This document shows, in pieces, positions 33,570 to 45,390 of a stretch of DNA of 64,000 nt. Origin of the DNA: Heterodera schachtii (taxonomy: Eukaryota; Nematoda; Chromadorea; Rhabditida; Heteroderidae). Under the pieces are notes generated by a model. It saw only the letters and a list, made by a program, of their open reading frames with translations. It had not been told where the DNA came from and did not search any database. The position numbers and the translations under genes were made by a program. Location of the stretch: contig SIJG01000018.1 of assembly GCA_023374025.1 (NCBI GenBank), positions 1,392,578 through 1,456,577 of the forward strand. The letters are read 5' to 3'. How positions within the stretch are numbered: the first letter of the stretch is position 1; every line of letters starts with the position of its first letter.

Positions 33570-34895
33570 GATCGATTATTTCTTAACTTCCATTCACTTT
33601 GGCCGAGCAATCCGTTGAGAAGCCTAAAAATAGAAACACAATAAATTTGCATTTTTGAATAAGCATTCATTCACTGACCGTCCCCGATTTTGTCAAAACC
33701 AGTAATGTGAATGTGCATTTGATTCCACTGATCACGAATATGCCAGCCAAGCGCCTCCTTTTCCCATTTTGTCCATTTGCTTTCGTCTCGCGCAATTGGA
33801 CAACGGATCAGCAGAAAACGACGGCTCTTGTCGTCAATTTCCTTCAACGTCAATTGTTCCCGAGGAAATTTGTTGGTCATCGCAAATGGCACAACGAGAA
33901 TAGGCAAAGGCGACGGAACAAACCAAATGGAAACAATGAAATTAACAGGGGAAGAAGCATTGTCAAATGCCTAAAATGTGTAAAAATTGGTAAAAAAAAA
34001 TAAAAAAAAAAGTATTAAATTAATTAATAAAGAATGCCATTTTTACGGGGTTTTATGGCGTTTACACGACCATAAAATGACACGTTTTAATGCTTTTGGC
34101 CGTGAGCTTTTGTGGTTATATTCGGTTTTACGCGTCCAAATAACATTTGGTTAAGAAATAAATGACACTTTTTGGGGAGACGGCACTATTTTAATCGTAA
34201 AAGTGCCAAAATATGGGCATCATTTGAATTCGCAATGAATTTAATTCTATTTTCAGTGAAATGCAAAAACCGTAAAAGTTTCCAAATAAATCAATTATTA
34301 ATAAGCACCGCTTTGAAAGCTTCAAGTTTCGTCGTCAAACTATCGTCATTGTGGGAGTCGCACTTGAACACCTTTGGCACATTGTTTGGATGGGGAGTGA
34401 AAAGCCATTTGGCCAATGCGCGTCCATCCGACGCATTGGCACTGTTGTCGGCCGGGAATTCGGGGAATGGATTGCGAAAAATGAAATGTACGAAGCGAAG
34501 AGATGGACAGTCGTCGAGAATTGCCGGAAGAAATTCCCAAAAACGGTGAAAAAATTCCGCAAACAAAAACATGCCACAAATGTTTTTCGCAATGGTTGGC
34601 CAAATGTTTTCCGCAATGGTTGGCCAAATGTTGAGCAAAATCAACTCCAAAATGCGTTCACTGTCCGTGTTGATGGACAAATTAATTGGACAGACGGCGA
34701 AAAGTTGGCGAAATTTGCGAAGAAAAGCAAAGGCATTGCGATTAATGTACCTGAAAATGAATGAGAAATGTTGCCTACATTTTTACCCATTGCCAATTTA
34801 CGTGATGTTGATGCGCTCGAATCCGATGACTTTGCGTGGCATTTTTTTCCTCTGCTTCTTTTCAACGGTCTGACATTTTGTTGAAGCAAATTTTA
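33570..34895 (-). pseudogene. F-box-like family B, copy B3, lacking the F-box exon
   Basis: Minus strand. Exon 1 (ATGTCAGAC at about 34876) hits an in-frame TGA after four codons. It then runs directly into ATGCCACGCAAAGTCATCGG, so the F-box exon has been deleted, possibly through the shared A-run. A protein could start at that second ATG (MPRKVIGFERINIT). The rest is well preserved: YINRNAFAFLRKFRQLFAV; a 24-base tandem duplication giving NIWPTIAENIWPTIAKN; DDCPSLRFVHFIF; DGRALAKWLFTPHPNNVPKV; and, after an intron ending ACATTTTAG, VVPFAMTNKFPREQLTLKEI and CPIARDESKWTKWEKEALGW. A final short exon lies near 33618. Without an F-box it could not recruit Skp1; it may be a pseudogene or an F-box-less paralogue. 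Confidence 0.75.
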
Positions 34896-35179
34896 AGCAC
34901 AGTTTTCGGTGGATTCAAATTAGCTTAGACTAAAATGGTTTTATGTATATGTATGTGAAATCAGAAGATTTCTTTTAAAAATGCATTAATTGTCTTGGGC
35001 TCAGAATTTAGTTACACAAAAAATTCTTAGGCTTTAAGTTTTCGAAAAATGTGGGTCTTTGATCAATGATCGATCCATATATGAAGAATAAAACTTAATC
35101 CGAAGAAAATACGCAAAATTTGAATGAAAATGGAATTTTGTTGATCTGTAAAAAGCGAGCAAATAGCAAAGCTCATCAC

Positions 35180-35823
35180 TAGGGTTCGGAAAAATATGGA
35201 TATAAAATACGCGAAATATGGCCATAAAATATGGTCCAAAAATCGAGAAATATGGACATAAAATGGCAAAAATATGGACATAAATTTTCCGAACTAAGGG
35301 GTGAATTTTTAAAAATTTCTTCATATCATTAAATTCTAGTAAAATACATCTAAAATGGCTAAATACGGTACAAGAACTCGTTTTTAGAAGAAAACAAGCA
35401 ATTTCTAGAGAAAAACGACCAAAAAATCGAAAATTTCCATTTTTTTGCTTATTTTTGACATAAATTAACCAATTTTTAAGAAAATTTAAATTTAATCAAT
35501 TTTTTCGACAGAATTTTGCTAAAAAATGTCTTTTTCGGAAAATTTTCCGGTATTTGGGGTCAAAACGGCAAGTTTAGCTGATGGGGGCCGTTCTAATAGG
35601 GGTTTTTTGGAAAAATGCCAAAATATGGACATAAAATATGGACATAATGCCAAAATATGGAAAAATATGGAAATATGGACATAAATCGCGAAATATGGAA
35701 AAATATGGATATAGAACTCCGTCCTAGAAGCTCCAAACCAAACTAAAAATATGTTTTTCGTGCGTTTCAGGCCTCCCATAATCCAGGAAAAAAATATGGA
35801 TTTCCATATAATTCCGAACCCTA
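35180..35823. mobile_element. hAT-like MITE H-F (644 bp), word ATATGGACATAAA
   Basis: Termini TAGGGTTCGGAA and TTCCGAACCCTA. Perfect 8-base duplication CTCATCAC (35172-35179, 35824-35831), the complement of the H-D/H-E target. The interior is reiterated AATATGGACATAAA. It ends with the shared block AAAATATGTTTTTCGTGCG. Confidence 0.93.
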
Positions 35824-35937
35824 CTCATCACATTAAACTTTTTTAATAAGCCCTTCCCTCCCCTTATAATTTTTTACCGGGCCCACTCAACTGCAAAAGT
35901 GCCATTTCACCATTTCAATAATTTTAATGCTTTTCAG

Positions 35938-37214
35938 CTGGGTTTGTAACGATGTGTGGATGGACATTTTCCCATTTTTTCGCCGTCCTCAACTTGGTCT
36001 GAAAATGGCAATGGTTTCGCCCCGTTTTGATTGTTTAGTGGACACGCATTTCGGTGGCAAAGCAGAATTGACAATTTGGAGATCAATCATAATTCGCAAG
36101 GACAACGGCAACGGACCAAATCCGAGACTAGCTAATTGGAGAGCTTTTGAATATCGAAGATTTCCACCGCCGGACCATCCGTTGCCCAACAAAAGTCGCT
36201 TTAAGAAACTTCGAATAGAGTAATTGAAATGCCAAAAAGCATATTTCATTAATAAAAAGCAATTCATTTGCAGTTACATTGACTATTCCATGATCACTTT
36301 TCTCCGTTCCAACAAGCACATTTGGGACAGAATTGGCACCAATTTGGATTTGGCTCTTTATGGATATGCATACAACGGCGACGACGTCCAGCCAGTTTGG
36401 GACGTTTTTGTCCGCGAAATTTGGCCCATTTTTGCGCCAAACATTCGCCGTTTGGGCATTCTCATGGGCGATCATTTGGACAATTTGCGTCGTTTGATTT
36501 CACCGACAATTCTCTCTGATCTCAATCAGCTGAATTGCATCCATTCCCATCGTCTTTTGCCCGGTCTTCTGCTGATTGATGGAGATGATTTTGATGAGTC
36601 AAATACAAATTCGGCTGCTGGCCAAGTGCTGTCCAAATGGTTGCACACACCGAAAAAAGATGGCCAATAGAAGCGATTGTTTTGGGGTGATTTTAAAGGA
36701 TATAAGGACTTTAAATGGATCAACAATTTCAAGGAGGTCACCGCCACATTTTCATATTTTTTTAACAATCTGTTTTGGTTTTTGTTTAGGTTTTTGTCCG
36801 TGCCCGTACTTCTGTCAGTTACTCCGTTCACTTTACCAATTCTCATATGCCAATTGTGCCATTTGAATTGGTGAACGAACGGACCAACGAGAAGCTGACA
36901 CTGATGGCGCTTAAACCTAATGAAAATGGTGGTTATGACTCCTTTAATGATTGGCTGCTGAAACGATGCCAAATTGGGGGGACGGCGGAGGCGGCGGTTC
37001 GATGGAAAGAGAATGAAAATTTGGATGCCAATTTGAACAATGTCTTTTTTGATTTGTGTGCCTTCCAAAATTGCATTGGGTAAGTGTTTGCTAAATTTTT
37101 CGTTTCACCGAATTAAATTGCATTTAAATTAGTCCATTGTCTCAAACCGATAAAAGCAACGAAAAGGTGTTCTCGAGCCCAGCGGGGCCAAGCAATGATC
37201 AGCGGAATGAATGA
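35938..37214 (+). pseudogene. F-box-like family A, copy A2, with an in-frame TAG
   Basis: The F-box-like exon starts after TTTTCAG at 35938 (WVCNDVWMDIFPFFRRPQLG, LKMAMVSPRFDCLVDTHFGG). The usual first exon (ATGAACCGACG) is not found upstream, where H-F has inserted. The middle exon (from about 36274) has DYIDYSMITFLRSN, QPVWDVFVREIWPIFAPNIR, DHLDNLRRLISPTILSDL and QVLSKWLHTPKKDGQ, followed by TAG at 36668-36670 where A1 has CCA and A3 CCG (Pro). Beyond it the frame continues (KRLFWGDFKG), and so does the C-terminal exon after 36790 (PFELVNERTNEKLTLMALKP, WLLKRCQIGGTAEAAVRWKE, NNVFFDLCAFQNCIG). The last exon ends PLSQTDKSNEKV... with TGA at 37214. One nonsense codon and a missing start make function unlikely. 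Confidence 0.78.
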
Positions 37215-37770
37215 ATGAATTATGTGAGAAATGATCGATCCTTTTTTGAATTCTTAATTGGAATACCTATATTATTTCCTTTGTTAAAATAAAAAATTTG
37301 GATTATATTGCAGTTAACGGGAACCCGGACTTTTGAAAATACCGGATGAGGATAAAATTTGTTTTTTACGTCCGAATGTTTTTTTTGAATAAAAATTTTT
37401 TGCATATCATTCCTAGAAATTTCTTATGAAGGTTTCAAATTTTCCATTCATGCATTTTTATGCCCTTTTCACTTTTTTTTCGTGAGCTGTCCCATGAAAT
37501 GTCCAATTTTGTATTTATGAAAATCCGGAAAATGCACTTTTGCAATTTCATGGGCCAATTTTTTTTAGAAAAAATTCATATAAAAAGAAAGAAAAAATAA
37601 CAAAGACTACATTAATTTATTTTTCTTGTGATTATTTTGCCTATGTTACTTATTTCAAATTAAATGGCCAAACTATAATTTCTGCTCGTGATAAAGTAGC
37701 CTTGGATAAGTTTTTTGGCTTCTCCTTTTAAACAGCCTAACAAATATTAAATCGGTCAATGTCGGAAAGT
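37215..37770. other. AT-rich intergenic, nothing recognised
   Basis: 3' flank of A2. Only homopolymer-rich sequence; no repeat termini or exons supported. Confidence 0.5.
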
Positions 37771-38475
37771 TCAATATTTGAATGAATTGCTGAGGAGAAT
37801 GAGTCCCAAAATGATGGGCACAAATTGAGCATTTTGATTTTGATTTAATCGATTTGCCGCAAGTGGTGCTTGAAGCTGATTTTGTCTGTCGATTGTGTCC
37901 TCGCCAACTTGAATATTTGAAGTAAGAATTGCAAAAATTTCATGTTCTTCTTTTAATTTTGCAATAAGTCCATTTTCACCGGATGCTACATCATCATACA
38001 AATTACTTTCTTCTGCTTTCTCAGCAGCTTTTAAACTCATTAAAATTTCTGTCCAACGTTGAATTTGAGTGTCGATTCGGCCAAATGTATTTTGAATTCG
38101 AAGTCGATCGTTTTTCAAATTTTGAATCCACAAAGTCCACTGATCAAATGCTGCGTTTTGGTTCGGTCTGTATTAAACTGGTTTTTGCTGGCCCAATTTG
38201 AGAGCGAATTGGCCGCTCATTGGAATATGTGGAGAATTGTCGCCAATTTTTATACCGCGCGGATTTTTAAAGATGAATTTTGGCCGGGATTCGGTCGTGC
38301 GTCCGTTGCACCAAATGTTGGCTCCGGGATTTGTGCCCAATTTACGCCCAACTGATTGTTTTGATTCTCCGATTTTCCACAATTTATTAGCCAAAAGCAA
38401 AAATGAAATGTGATCGATGGTGTGCAATAAAATTATAAAAGTGGTGAAGAAGGCGAGCAAAAACGAAGTTGTCCT
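37771..38475 (-). pseudogene. Possible secreted or GPI-anchored protein, interrupted by one TAA
   Basis: Minus-strand frame opens near 38475 with a long hydrophobic leader (FLLAFFTTFIILLHTIDHIS, then FLLLANKL). It continues through SVGRKLGTNPGANIWCNGRT and FKNPRGIKIGDNSPHIPMSG to QQKPV, then TAA at about 38180. It runs on in the same frame, NQNAAFDQWTLWIQNLKNDR, an amphipathic helical segment with ILMSLKAAEKAEESN and LIAKLKEEHEIFAILTSN. The C-terminus is hydrophobic (FVPIILGLILLSNSF then KY), like a GPI-attachment signal. No ATG precedes the leader in frame, so the start exon is unknown. No family recognised. Confidence 0.4.
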
Positions 38476-38565
38476 CAAAAATTGGAAAAACGAAGAAGTG
38501 ATTTATGGGGAAAGAATCCATGCTTGTCCCCCCGGTGATCCCGTGAACGGAAATGTGAAGATGAG

Positions 38566-39175
38566 TAGGGTCCCGACTTTTAGTGACGAAAAACCCCAAA
38601 ATAGTTAACTAAAATAGTGACGAAAAAGTGCCAAAAAAGTGACAAAATAGTGGCAAAATGTCCAAAATAGTGACGAATAGTGACATAATTTCAGCCAAAA
38701 ATTAAGCAAAAATTTTTTTAATTCACTGATTGCAGTTGCAAATGAAGTAAATTTACTTTCTAATAATTTCGTGGCAAATATTGACATTTTTAAACCAAAA
38801 ATTTTGTCAAGAAAAAAAATTTGGTGGATGAATTTTTAAGAAAATTTTTCTAAAAAATTTTTAGGTCGATTCTTAGGGGTGTATTTTTGAAAAAAAATTT
38901 TGGTCGCTTCTTATGGGTGTATTTTTTGGTTTTTTGGCATTTTTGTTAATAAATTTTGCTAAAAATGTCGAAATAGTAAAAAATAGTGACAAAAAGCCAA
39001 AAAAGTGAATTTTCACTATTTTAAGTGACAAAACTCTAAAATAGTGATTTCCAGTGACGAAAAATGACGTCCAAATGAAAAAATTTTAACGCAGAAATGC
39101 GTTTTTTGAGCTCCTTTCTTCAAATCAATTGAGCAAAAAAAAAAAAAAGTTTTTTAACTAGAAATCGGGTCCCTA
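38566..39175. mobile_element. hAT-like MITE H-G (610 bp), word ATAGTGACAAAA
   Basis: Termini TAGGGTCCCGA and TCGGGTCCCTA. Perfect 8-base duplication AAGATGAG (38558-38565, 39176-39183). Interior words AATAGTGACAAAA. Shared blocks GATTCTTAGGGGTGTATTTT and TTTTAACGCAGAAATGCG are present. Confidence 0.93.
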
Positions 39176-39401
39176 AAGATGAGTTAGAGAGAGAGAGAGA
39201 GATGGGAAATGAAAGGAATATGCGAAGTAATAAAATAAATATTTGAAATTAATAGTAATAAATTTGTTTGTCCTAATGGACACAACAATCCCATTCATTT
39301 ATTGATTTGTTTCTTAAATTATCTTCTAATTTCACATATAAAATGCTTTCAATCTAAGCTAATTTAAATCGTTCAAAAACTGTCTAATTTTCCTCAACAA
39401 A

Positions 39402-40633
39402 ATGTCAGACAATCGAAAAGAAGCGGAGAAAAAGATGGCAAAATCAATGTAAAAATTAAAATGCAAATTTTCAATTTCAATTTTTAATTTTGTTTTCCTT
39501 TTTTCTCAGTTTCATCTCCGCCGATTGTTGGCTTTCGGTGTTCGATTTCCTTGAGCCTTTTCAACTTGGCCTTGGAATTTCGATGACCAGCCACCGTTTT
39601 GCCTTTTATGTGGATGAACATTTCAAAACACGCAAATGGGCGCTGAAATCTATTCGAATTCGAAGCAAAATTGGAGAGAATGGCACAAAAGAAATGAAAA
39701 TTGCCAATTGCTATTGGGAACCATTGCCACTTCTGAAAATTCACGCAAAGTCACGGGATTCAAATGCATCGAAATCTTGTAAAATTACCGGTTATGCTAA
39801 AAAAATTTAGACAATTTTTTTAGCTTCATCGACCGCAATGCCATCGCTTTTCTCCATCGTTTTCGCCAATTTTTCGCCGCCGGTCCGATTAATTTGGACA
39901 TTCTTACGACCACTGACCGCATTTTGGAGTTCATTTTGCGCAACATTTGGCCACTGATCGCGAAAAAAATTTGTGGCTTTGAAATGTGGACATTATCCTT
40001 CCACCGTTTGCGGCAATTCGCCCCGTCAATTCAACGATTTTCCATCTCTTCGCTTTGTCTCTTTCATTCGTGGCAATTTCGTTGGATTTACGAAGATGAT
40101 GGGAATTTGACGTCGAAAATTGAAGCCTTTAAAGCGGTGCTTATCTCACTACTAATTAATTAATTATCTGTGCTTCTAAAACATTCTCCTATTCTAGGCT
40201 TTTACCTCGGCTTCATCTCCCGTTAATTGCATCGTTTCCATTTGGTTTCGTTTGTCGTCTTTGGCTGATTCCGTTGTGCCATTTAATCGGACCAACGAAT
40301 TGACTCAGTCAGGAACAATTGGCATGGCAAAGAACTGAACCTTCCATTTTCTGTTGGTCCGTTCTCCAATTGTGCGAGACGCGAGCAAATGGGCAAAATG
40401 GGAAAAGGAAGCGATTGATTGGCAAATTTATGATCAGTGGAACAGAATCTACATTCGAATTAATAATGAGGATGGCATCGGAGATGGGTCAGCCAATGCT
40501 TTTTATTTCAAAAAATCAATGTTTTTTTTATATAAATATTCAAATTATTTGCCTTTCTATTTTTAGGCTTCTCACTGCAACTTCCGGCCCACAGCAGAAG
40601 CGAATGAATGAATTGCGGAGAAATGATTTGTGA
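39402..40633 (+). pseudogene. F-box-like family B, copy B4 (frameshifts, internal deletion)
   Basis: Exon 1 at 39402 (MSDNRKEAEKKMAKS), then an intron ending TTTTTCTCAG and the F-box-like exon (FISADCWLSVFDFLEPFQLG, MTSHRFAFYVDEHFKTRKWA). Near 39740 the frame slips by one base before the KVTGFKCIEI motif. The middle exon (FIDRNAIAFLHRFRQFFAAG, RNIWPLIAKKICGFEMW) lacks the DGRALAKWLFTPHP block present in B2 and B3. In the C-terminal exon a small insertion near 40312 breaks TNELT(R)EQLA, after which a good frame resumes ([20 protein letters not shown]). Its last exon matches the B3 pattern. At least three lesions, so a pseudogene. Confidence 0.75.
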
Positions 40634-41985
40634 TCAATTTGATTTGAGCATTTTAAAAAATGAATTTCGAGTCTATTTTGACGTGCTCATAAAGCGGCTC
40701 TATTCCATTTTACACGACCATAAAATAACATGACAATTTAATGCTTTTTTCTAAAAGCACCCAAAAATTAAACATTTTTATTAAAGAAAAAATACATATA
40801 CCAAGAAAATTAATAAGCCGAAATTTTTAATGATTAGTAGAGAACGAAAAAAGGCACTATAATAGGCACCAAAAAGTTGCAAAAAAGGCATGAAAAAGTC
40901 ACAAAAATCCTCAATTAGGCATGAAAAAAGGCATTTAAATTTTTTTAAATTCAAATTTGTTTATTTAAGAACTAAAACCCTCTAAGAAATGAATGAATTG
41001 CGGAGAAGTGATTAACCAATTTGAATTAGGGATTTATTGACGTGCTCATAAAAGTGAACTTTTTTCATTGGACTGATCAAATTGGCAAATTTAATATTTT
41101 TCTTTTTAATAATTAATTTCCACCTTATTTATTATTTTGATCATTTTATTAATTATATATTTTTTATTATTATTATTCATTGCTTTTTTTTTTTCATGCG
41201 TCCGTTTGCCAACATATTTCTCAGCTGAAAAAATTAATGGAAAATTAATTAATGCAAAAAATTTGCGATTTGTCCATATTCCCATCCGTGACAGGACAAT
41301 CGGACTGTGGACAATCCGACAGTAAAACGGACAAAAAAAAAATAAGAAAATGCCGTCGCCGAATGGGACCGATTGTGCCATAATGAAGAAAAAGGAAAAC
41401 AGGAAAAAAAAAGTGCCAATGCCAACGCAGTCTAAAACATATTCCGTGCAAATTTGTTTAGGTTTGGCATTTTGTAAGCGATGGCTGCACATTTGTTGAA
41501 TATAAGCGCTTTTTTTGCCATTCCTCGCACACGAATGCCGCCCTGTTGATTATGGCACAATCGGTCCCCTTCGGTGACGGCATTTTTTTTTGTTGTTGTG
41601 CGTTTTACTGTCGGTTTGTCCACTGTCCGGGAACCTTCCCATCCACCGGAAATAATGCCCTTTGGCGATGATTTATTTCATTTTTCCATTTAATTATTTG
41701 CCAACGCTTTTCCCAGCGATCAAAATAAAATAAATTTCTGTTTTGGTTAGTGGTGTTAATTTTTTCTTTTCATTTTTTCCCTGCTGGTGGCATAAGCTTT
41801 AGAATGCCAAAAAAACTCCAGTCCATTCCACGCTTCTTCCATCAATGGCATTATTCTGCTGATGGTGCTATTCCCCAGTGCTTTTTTGAAACTATGTATG
41901 TTCTCGTTGGATCAGATATTTAAAAGAACAAAACCATATACTGTTTTTTTTTGCCTCGGAGTTCGGAATTGTCCGAAATGATAAA
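40634..41985. other. Intergenic and decayed repeat DNA
   Basis: A left hAT-like terminus TAGAGAACG at about 40848 (preceded by ATGATTAG) with AGGCAC/GGCATGAAAAA words has no right partner. 41270-41640 has an imperfect inverted repeat (GGACAATCGGACTGTGGACA / CTGTCGGTTTGTCCACTGTC; GAATGGGACCGATTGTGCCA / TGGCACAATCGGTCCCCTTC), probably another palindromic element centred near 41460. Confidence 0.5.
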
Positions 41986-41994
41986 ATGTCATCA

Positions 41995-42135
41995 ATTTCT
42001 TGATAAGTGATCATTTACGAATTCATCTTTTACGTGATCAAAATGCGACTGAATCCGATGACTTTGTTCGGCAACGGATTTTGCGGAATTGGCAATGCTT
42101 TTCCTTCGGAATTGACAATTTCCATTTCCTTTGCA
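41995..42135 (-). pseudogene. Fragment of F-box-like family B
   Basis: The minus strand carries the conserved motif AAAGTCATCGGATTCAGTCG followed by CATTTTGATCACGTAAAAG, matching the KVIGFERIN-exon end and donor of B1 and B3. No other exons of this copy are seen. Confidence 0.5.
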
Positions 42136-42537
42136 ATTCTTCGAAAAGTCCATGTTTTTCATGCGTCTCTTGTTTTTGCATTTTTGAAAAAAAATCATAA
42201 TTCGTTTATCTTGATTTGGTTAAAAAATGGGGGACGCCGCGCAACGCGGCCAACCGTTCCTCCAATTCTTCAATGGGTGGCGGTGCTTAAACGACCGATT
42301 AAGCAGCGCAAAAGCAAAATGCTGAAGGAAATGAGTCGTGAAAGATTTGAGAGTATTCATATTTCGAAAATCGAATAAAAATTACAGTTAAATGGACCTT
42401 TAAAATTTGGGGGGAGGGTTCAAATAGAGGATTTTTCGAAAAACGCTCAACATGTTATTTTTCATGCATGTTTATAACCTTTTTGAAAAAAAAAATAATC
42501 GATTTTATGGGGCCCTACTGATGTTAATTTGGTTCTA

Positions 42538-42625
42538 GTCGGTTTTACGCGTCCCATCACATTTTACGCGTCCCAACAACATTTTACGCGTCCCAACAAC
42601 AGTTTACGCGTCCCATCATTTACCC
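42538..42625. repeat. Short tandem array, ATTTTACGCGTCCCA unit
   Basis: Four to five ~20-base units TTTACGCGTCCCAACAACA. A single related unit lies at about 34130. Two copies of GGGACGCCGCG..GCGGCCAACC flank the array (42230, 42650). Confidence 0.75.
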
Positions 42626-43092
42626 GTCACAAAAACACTTCCACGGGGACGCCGCGAAAAGCGGCCAACCATTTTTAACACTTTTGAAAAAAAACTCGAA
42701 TTTTGTTTATTTCTGGGGCCCTACTGATGCTAATTTTACGACTCCAAACAAATTTTCGCTATCCGGAGAACTGATTCCTACATATTTTGAACAAAAAATC
42801 ACAAAATTTCAGGAGAGCTTTCTCTGTACACATTGAAAAACGAAAACCATTAGTCTTACATTTGTTTATTCACACACACATACATATACATACATTCAAA
42901 CATGCAAATGATTGAAATGACAACAGTTTTTGGGGGATTGATCATGTGAAATGGGGGTTTACAATACAATACAACAATGGGGGTCAGACGATCCGATTTC
43001 TCCACACGCATCGTTCTTCGGGCAGTTCCGCCATCCTTCTGTGTGCAGTTAGTGTGTGTCTGTGCGCGTTCTGTCCGTCCGTCTCGTCGTCC

Positions 43093-44588
43093 TCAGGCCG
43101 GCGGGAAGCGCGTGATTGTGTGGCTCAGGTCCGGCGCGATCAGCAGCGTGGCGCCCGTGTTGTTCTTGCCGGTGTAGCGGGGGGCCGAGAACAAGGTGAT
43201 CAGGTGCCGGTCCGCGAAGTATTCCACGCCGTCCATGACGAGCTGAAAAAAAGGGAGGGGGAAAAATGATTAGTGTATCAAATGTGAAAAGCCAAAAAAA
43301 AAAAACTCACTTGATGCGCTCGAACGATGTAGTCGATGCCGAGCAGGTTGCGCACGCTCTCGACCACGTCCGCGCCGAACATGACGCCGGCTCCTCTGCT
43401 GTTCGGGGCGACGCCTGTGATGCTCGTCGACGGATCAGACCAGAGAAGATCAACTTCCAGCGAACGAAGCAGTGGCACGGTCTGCGGGCGAAGCAAGTTG
43501 CTGAGCTGGTCCAGGCTGCGGATCTGATCGGAGATGCCGCCGTGCATGCCTGAAAACAATTGGAAAAGTGATTGAACTCAAAAATTCCCGCCCCCCCCCC
43601 CAAAACTTACAGAGGATCTTCTCGCCGACCAGTCCGACGAATGGCATCCAGGCGAACGTCTGATTGAAGAGGTCGTAGAGGCGGCGGGGACCCGGATGCT
43701 GGTAGCGGCGGTTGACTTCATCGAAGAAGCCATACCTTGAAGGGAAAAAAAAATTGAAGAATGAAAAAAAACACAAAAAAACGCGCTCCTTACACTCTGT
43801 TGATGTCGGCGCACTCGTGGTTCCCGCGCAGCAGCATGAAGTTCGCTGGGTATTTGACCTGAAATTGGTTTAGGGGAATTAATATTTGTCTGCCTTGGAT
43901 TCACAAAACCACACCTTGTAGCAGAAGAGAAGAACAATTGTTTCCAGTGACTGGGGGCCTCGGTCGACGTAGTCGCCCAGGAAGACGTACTGCTGCTCTG
44001 GAGGGTTGCCGTGCGTGTTGAAGATCCTCTGCAGGTCCGTGAATTGTCCATGGATGTCGCCCACGATGACCACCGGCGGCTGAATCCTGACGAGCGTCGG
44101 CTGCATTCTGAAGATGTCCGTGGCCGCTTTGCAGAGTTGTTTGAGTTCCTCGTCGGTGATCTGTGGAAAAAATGAAATTTTATTAATTTCTGAAATTTCA
44201 TTCCCCAAGTGCTCACCTCATCCGTGAAGCGTTGGACAGGCGACGTCCGGACTTTTCTGATGATCGCGTCCACGAAGCTGCTTGACAGGCCATCTCCTTG
44301 CACATGGGCGCCGGGCGGTTGGTCGGTCGTCGTCTCCGCGCTCTTCGGCTCCTCCTTGGCTGCGGCGGCGTCTCCCGTGCCAGTCTTGTCCTTGCCGCCC
44401 TTCCTGCGGCCCTTGTCCTTGCCGCTCTTCCTCGACGTTGATTTCCCGCCCTTCTTGCTGCGCCGCTTCTCCTCCTTGTCCTTGCCGCCCTTCTCGTCCT
44501 TCTTCTCCTCTTTCTTCGGCTCTTCTTTCTTCTCCTCCTCCTTCTTCGGTTCCTCCTTCTTCGGCTCCTCCTTCTTCTTGTCGCTCAT
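43093..44588 (-). CDS. PP1-type serine/threonine protein phosphatase catalytic subunit with a Lys/Glu-rich N-terminal extension
   Basis: Six exons: 44588-44217, 44160-43915, 43858-43794, 43735-43611, 43549-43311, 43242-43093; all GT-AG and in phase, 398 residues. Removes phosphate from Ser/Thr using a two-metal site. All signature motifs are present: GDIHGQ, GDYVDRG, LRGNHE, the HGG loop and SAPRY near the end. The N-terminal ~100 residues are a KKEEPKK/GGKDK-type charged, probably disordered tail absent from canonical PP1. The C-terminal strand ([14 protein letters not shown]) diverges from the usual SAPNYC..GA form, so this is a divergent nematode paralogue and not the core PP1. Partners unknown. 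Upstream of the ATG the same frame is open over a His/Gln-rich stretch (to about 44665) after a possible acceptor; an upstream exon cannot be excluded. The best-preserved gene in the window. Confidence 0.92.
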
Positions 44589-44679
44589 TGTTTGGTGTTG
44601 TTGTTGATGATGATGAGCTGCCTCCTCCTCTGCTGAAGTGCGGTGATGTGCTGCTGTTGTCGTCTGGCACAATCTGAAA

Positions 44680-45390
44680 ATAATTAAAAATGAAAAACAG
44701 AAAATTTGATGGGGGGGGGGGGGAGGCGCCTCACAAAATTGGGTCGTCGTCGCACAGAAGCAGCGGGCGAAGATGCGGTGGGTGTTGACGTTGAAATAGA
44801 ATAGGTATTGGAGAACAGTGGTGAAGTGATGAACTCAACCAAATTGCTCGCCTTTTATAGACCCAAAAACAAAGGTGTCAGACAAAAGTGCACATAACGC
44901 CAAATAGCGTAATTTTTTGCGCGTTAATTCAAAATTTACACTGGTAAATGCCTTTTTTAATTTTTTTAATTTTGATCTGCCATAACTCGCTTCATTCTCA
45001 ACTAAACTTGACAAATTTAGTATCTAAAAAAAGTTTTGAAATGGAGAATCTTTTCTTAGCGAATGCTAAGCAATTTCACATCTCACAAAAAAGTTGTGAG
45101 ACTTTCAAATTTTCGTTATGTTTATACGTCCAATCAACGACTCCATCACTTATTAGGCAACCGCCATTTTATGTTTTTAAAAAATTGCAAGCTCTAAAAT
45201 GTCATATTATTTCATGGTCATTCAAAAGCAATAGAGCCAAAAAAAAAAAATTATTTAGAATCATACTTATGCCGCCCCTAGATAAAATTTTCAGTTGCCG
45301 TCTCAAAGGAATTGAATTGAATATTTTTCGAGTAAGATACATAACAAAGATTTATAAGATCTTTTTATCTATTGTGTTTTTCAGGGGGAC
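44680..45390. other. Intergenic between PP1 and the Deltex-like locus
   Basis: Divergent spacer that should hold the PP1 promoter. A G run (about 15) lies at 44711-44725. A GCTTAGCG/GAATGC block near 45055-45085 resembles the conserved core of the palindromic elements, but no arms are seen. Confidence 0.4.

Noticed and set aside
41000..41500. Minus-strand hydrophobic ORF (128 codons)
   Set aside because: Overlaps an imperfect inverted repeat and T-rich DNA; the Phe/Ile runs mimic membrane segments.
42946..43269. Plus-strand ORFs over the phosphatase
   Set aside because: Antisense shadows of the PP1 3' exon and 3' flank; the same applies to plus-strand ORFs at 43266-43553 and 44209-44677.
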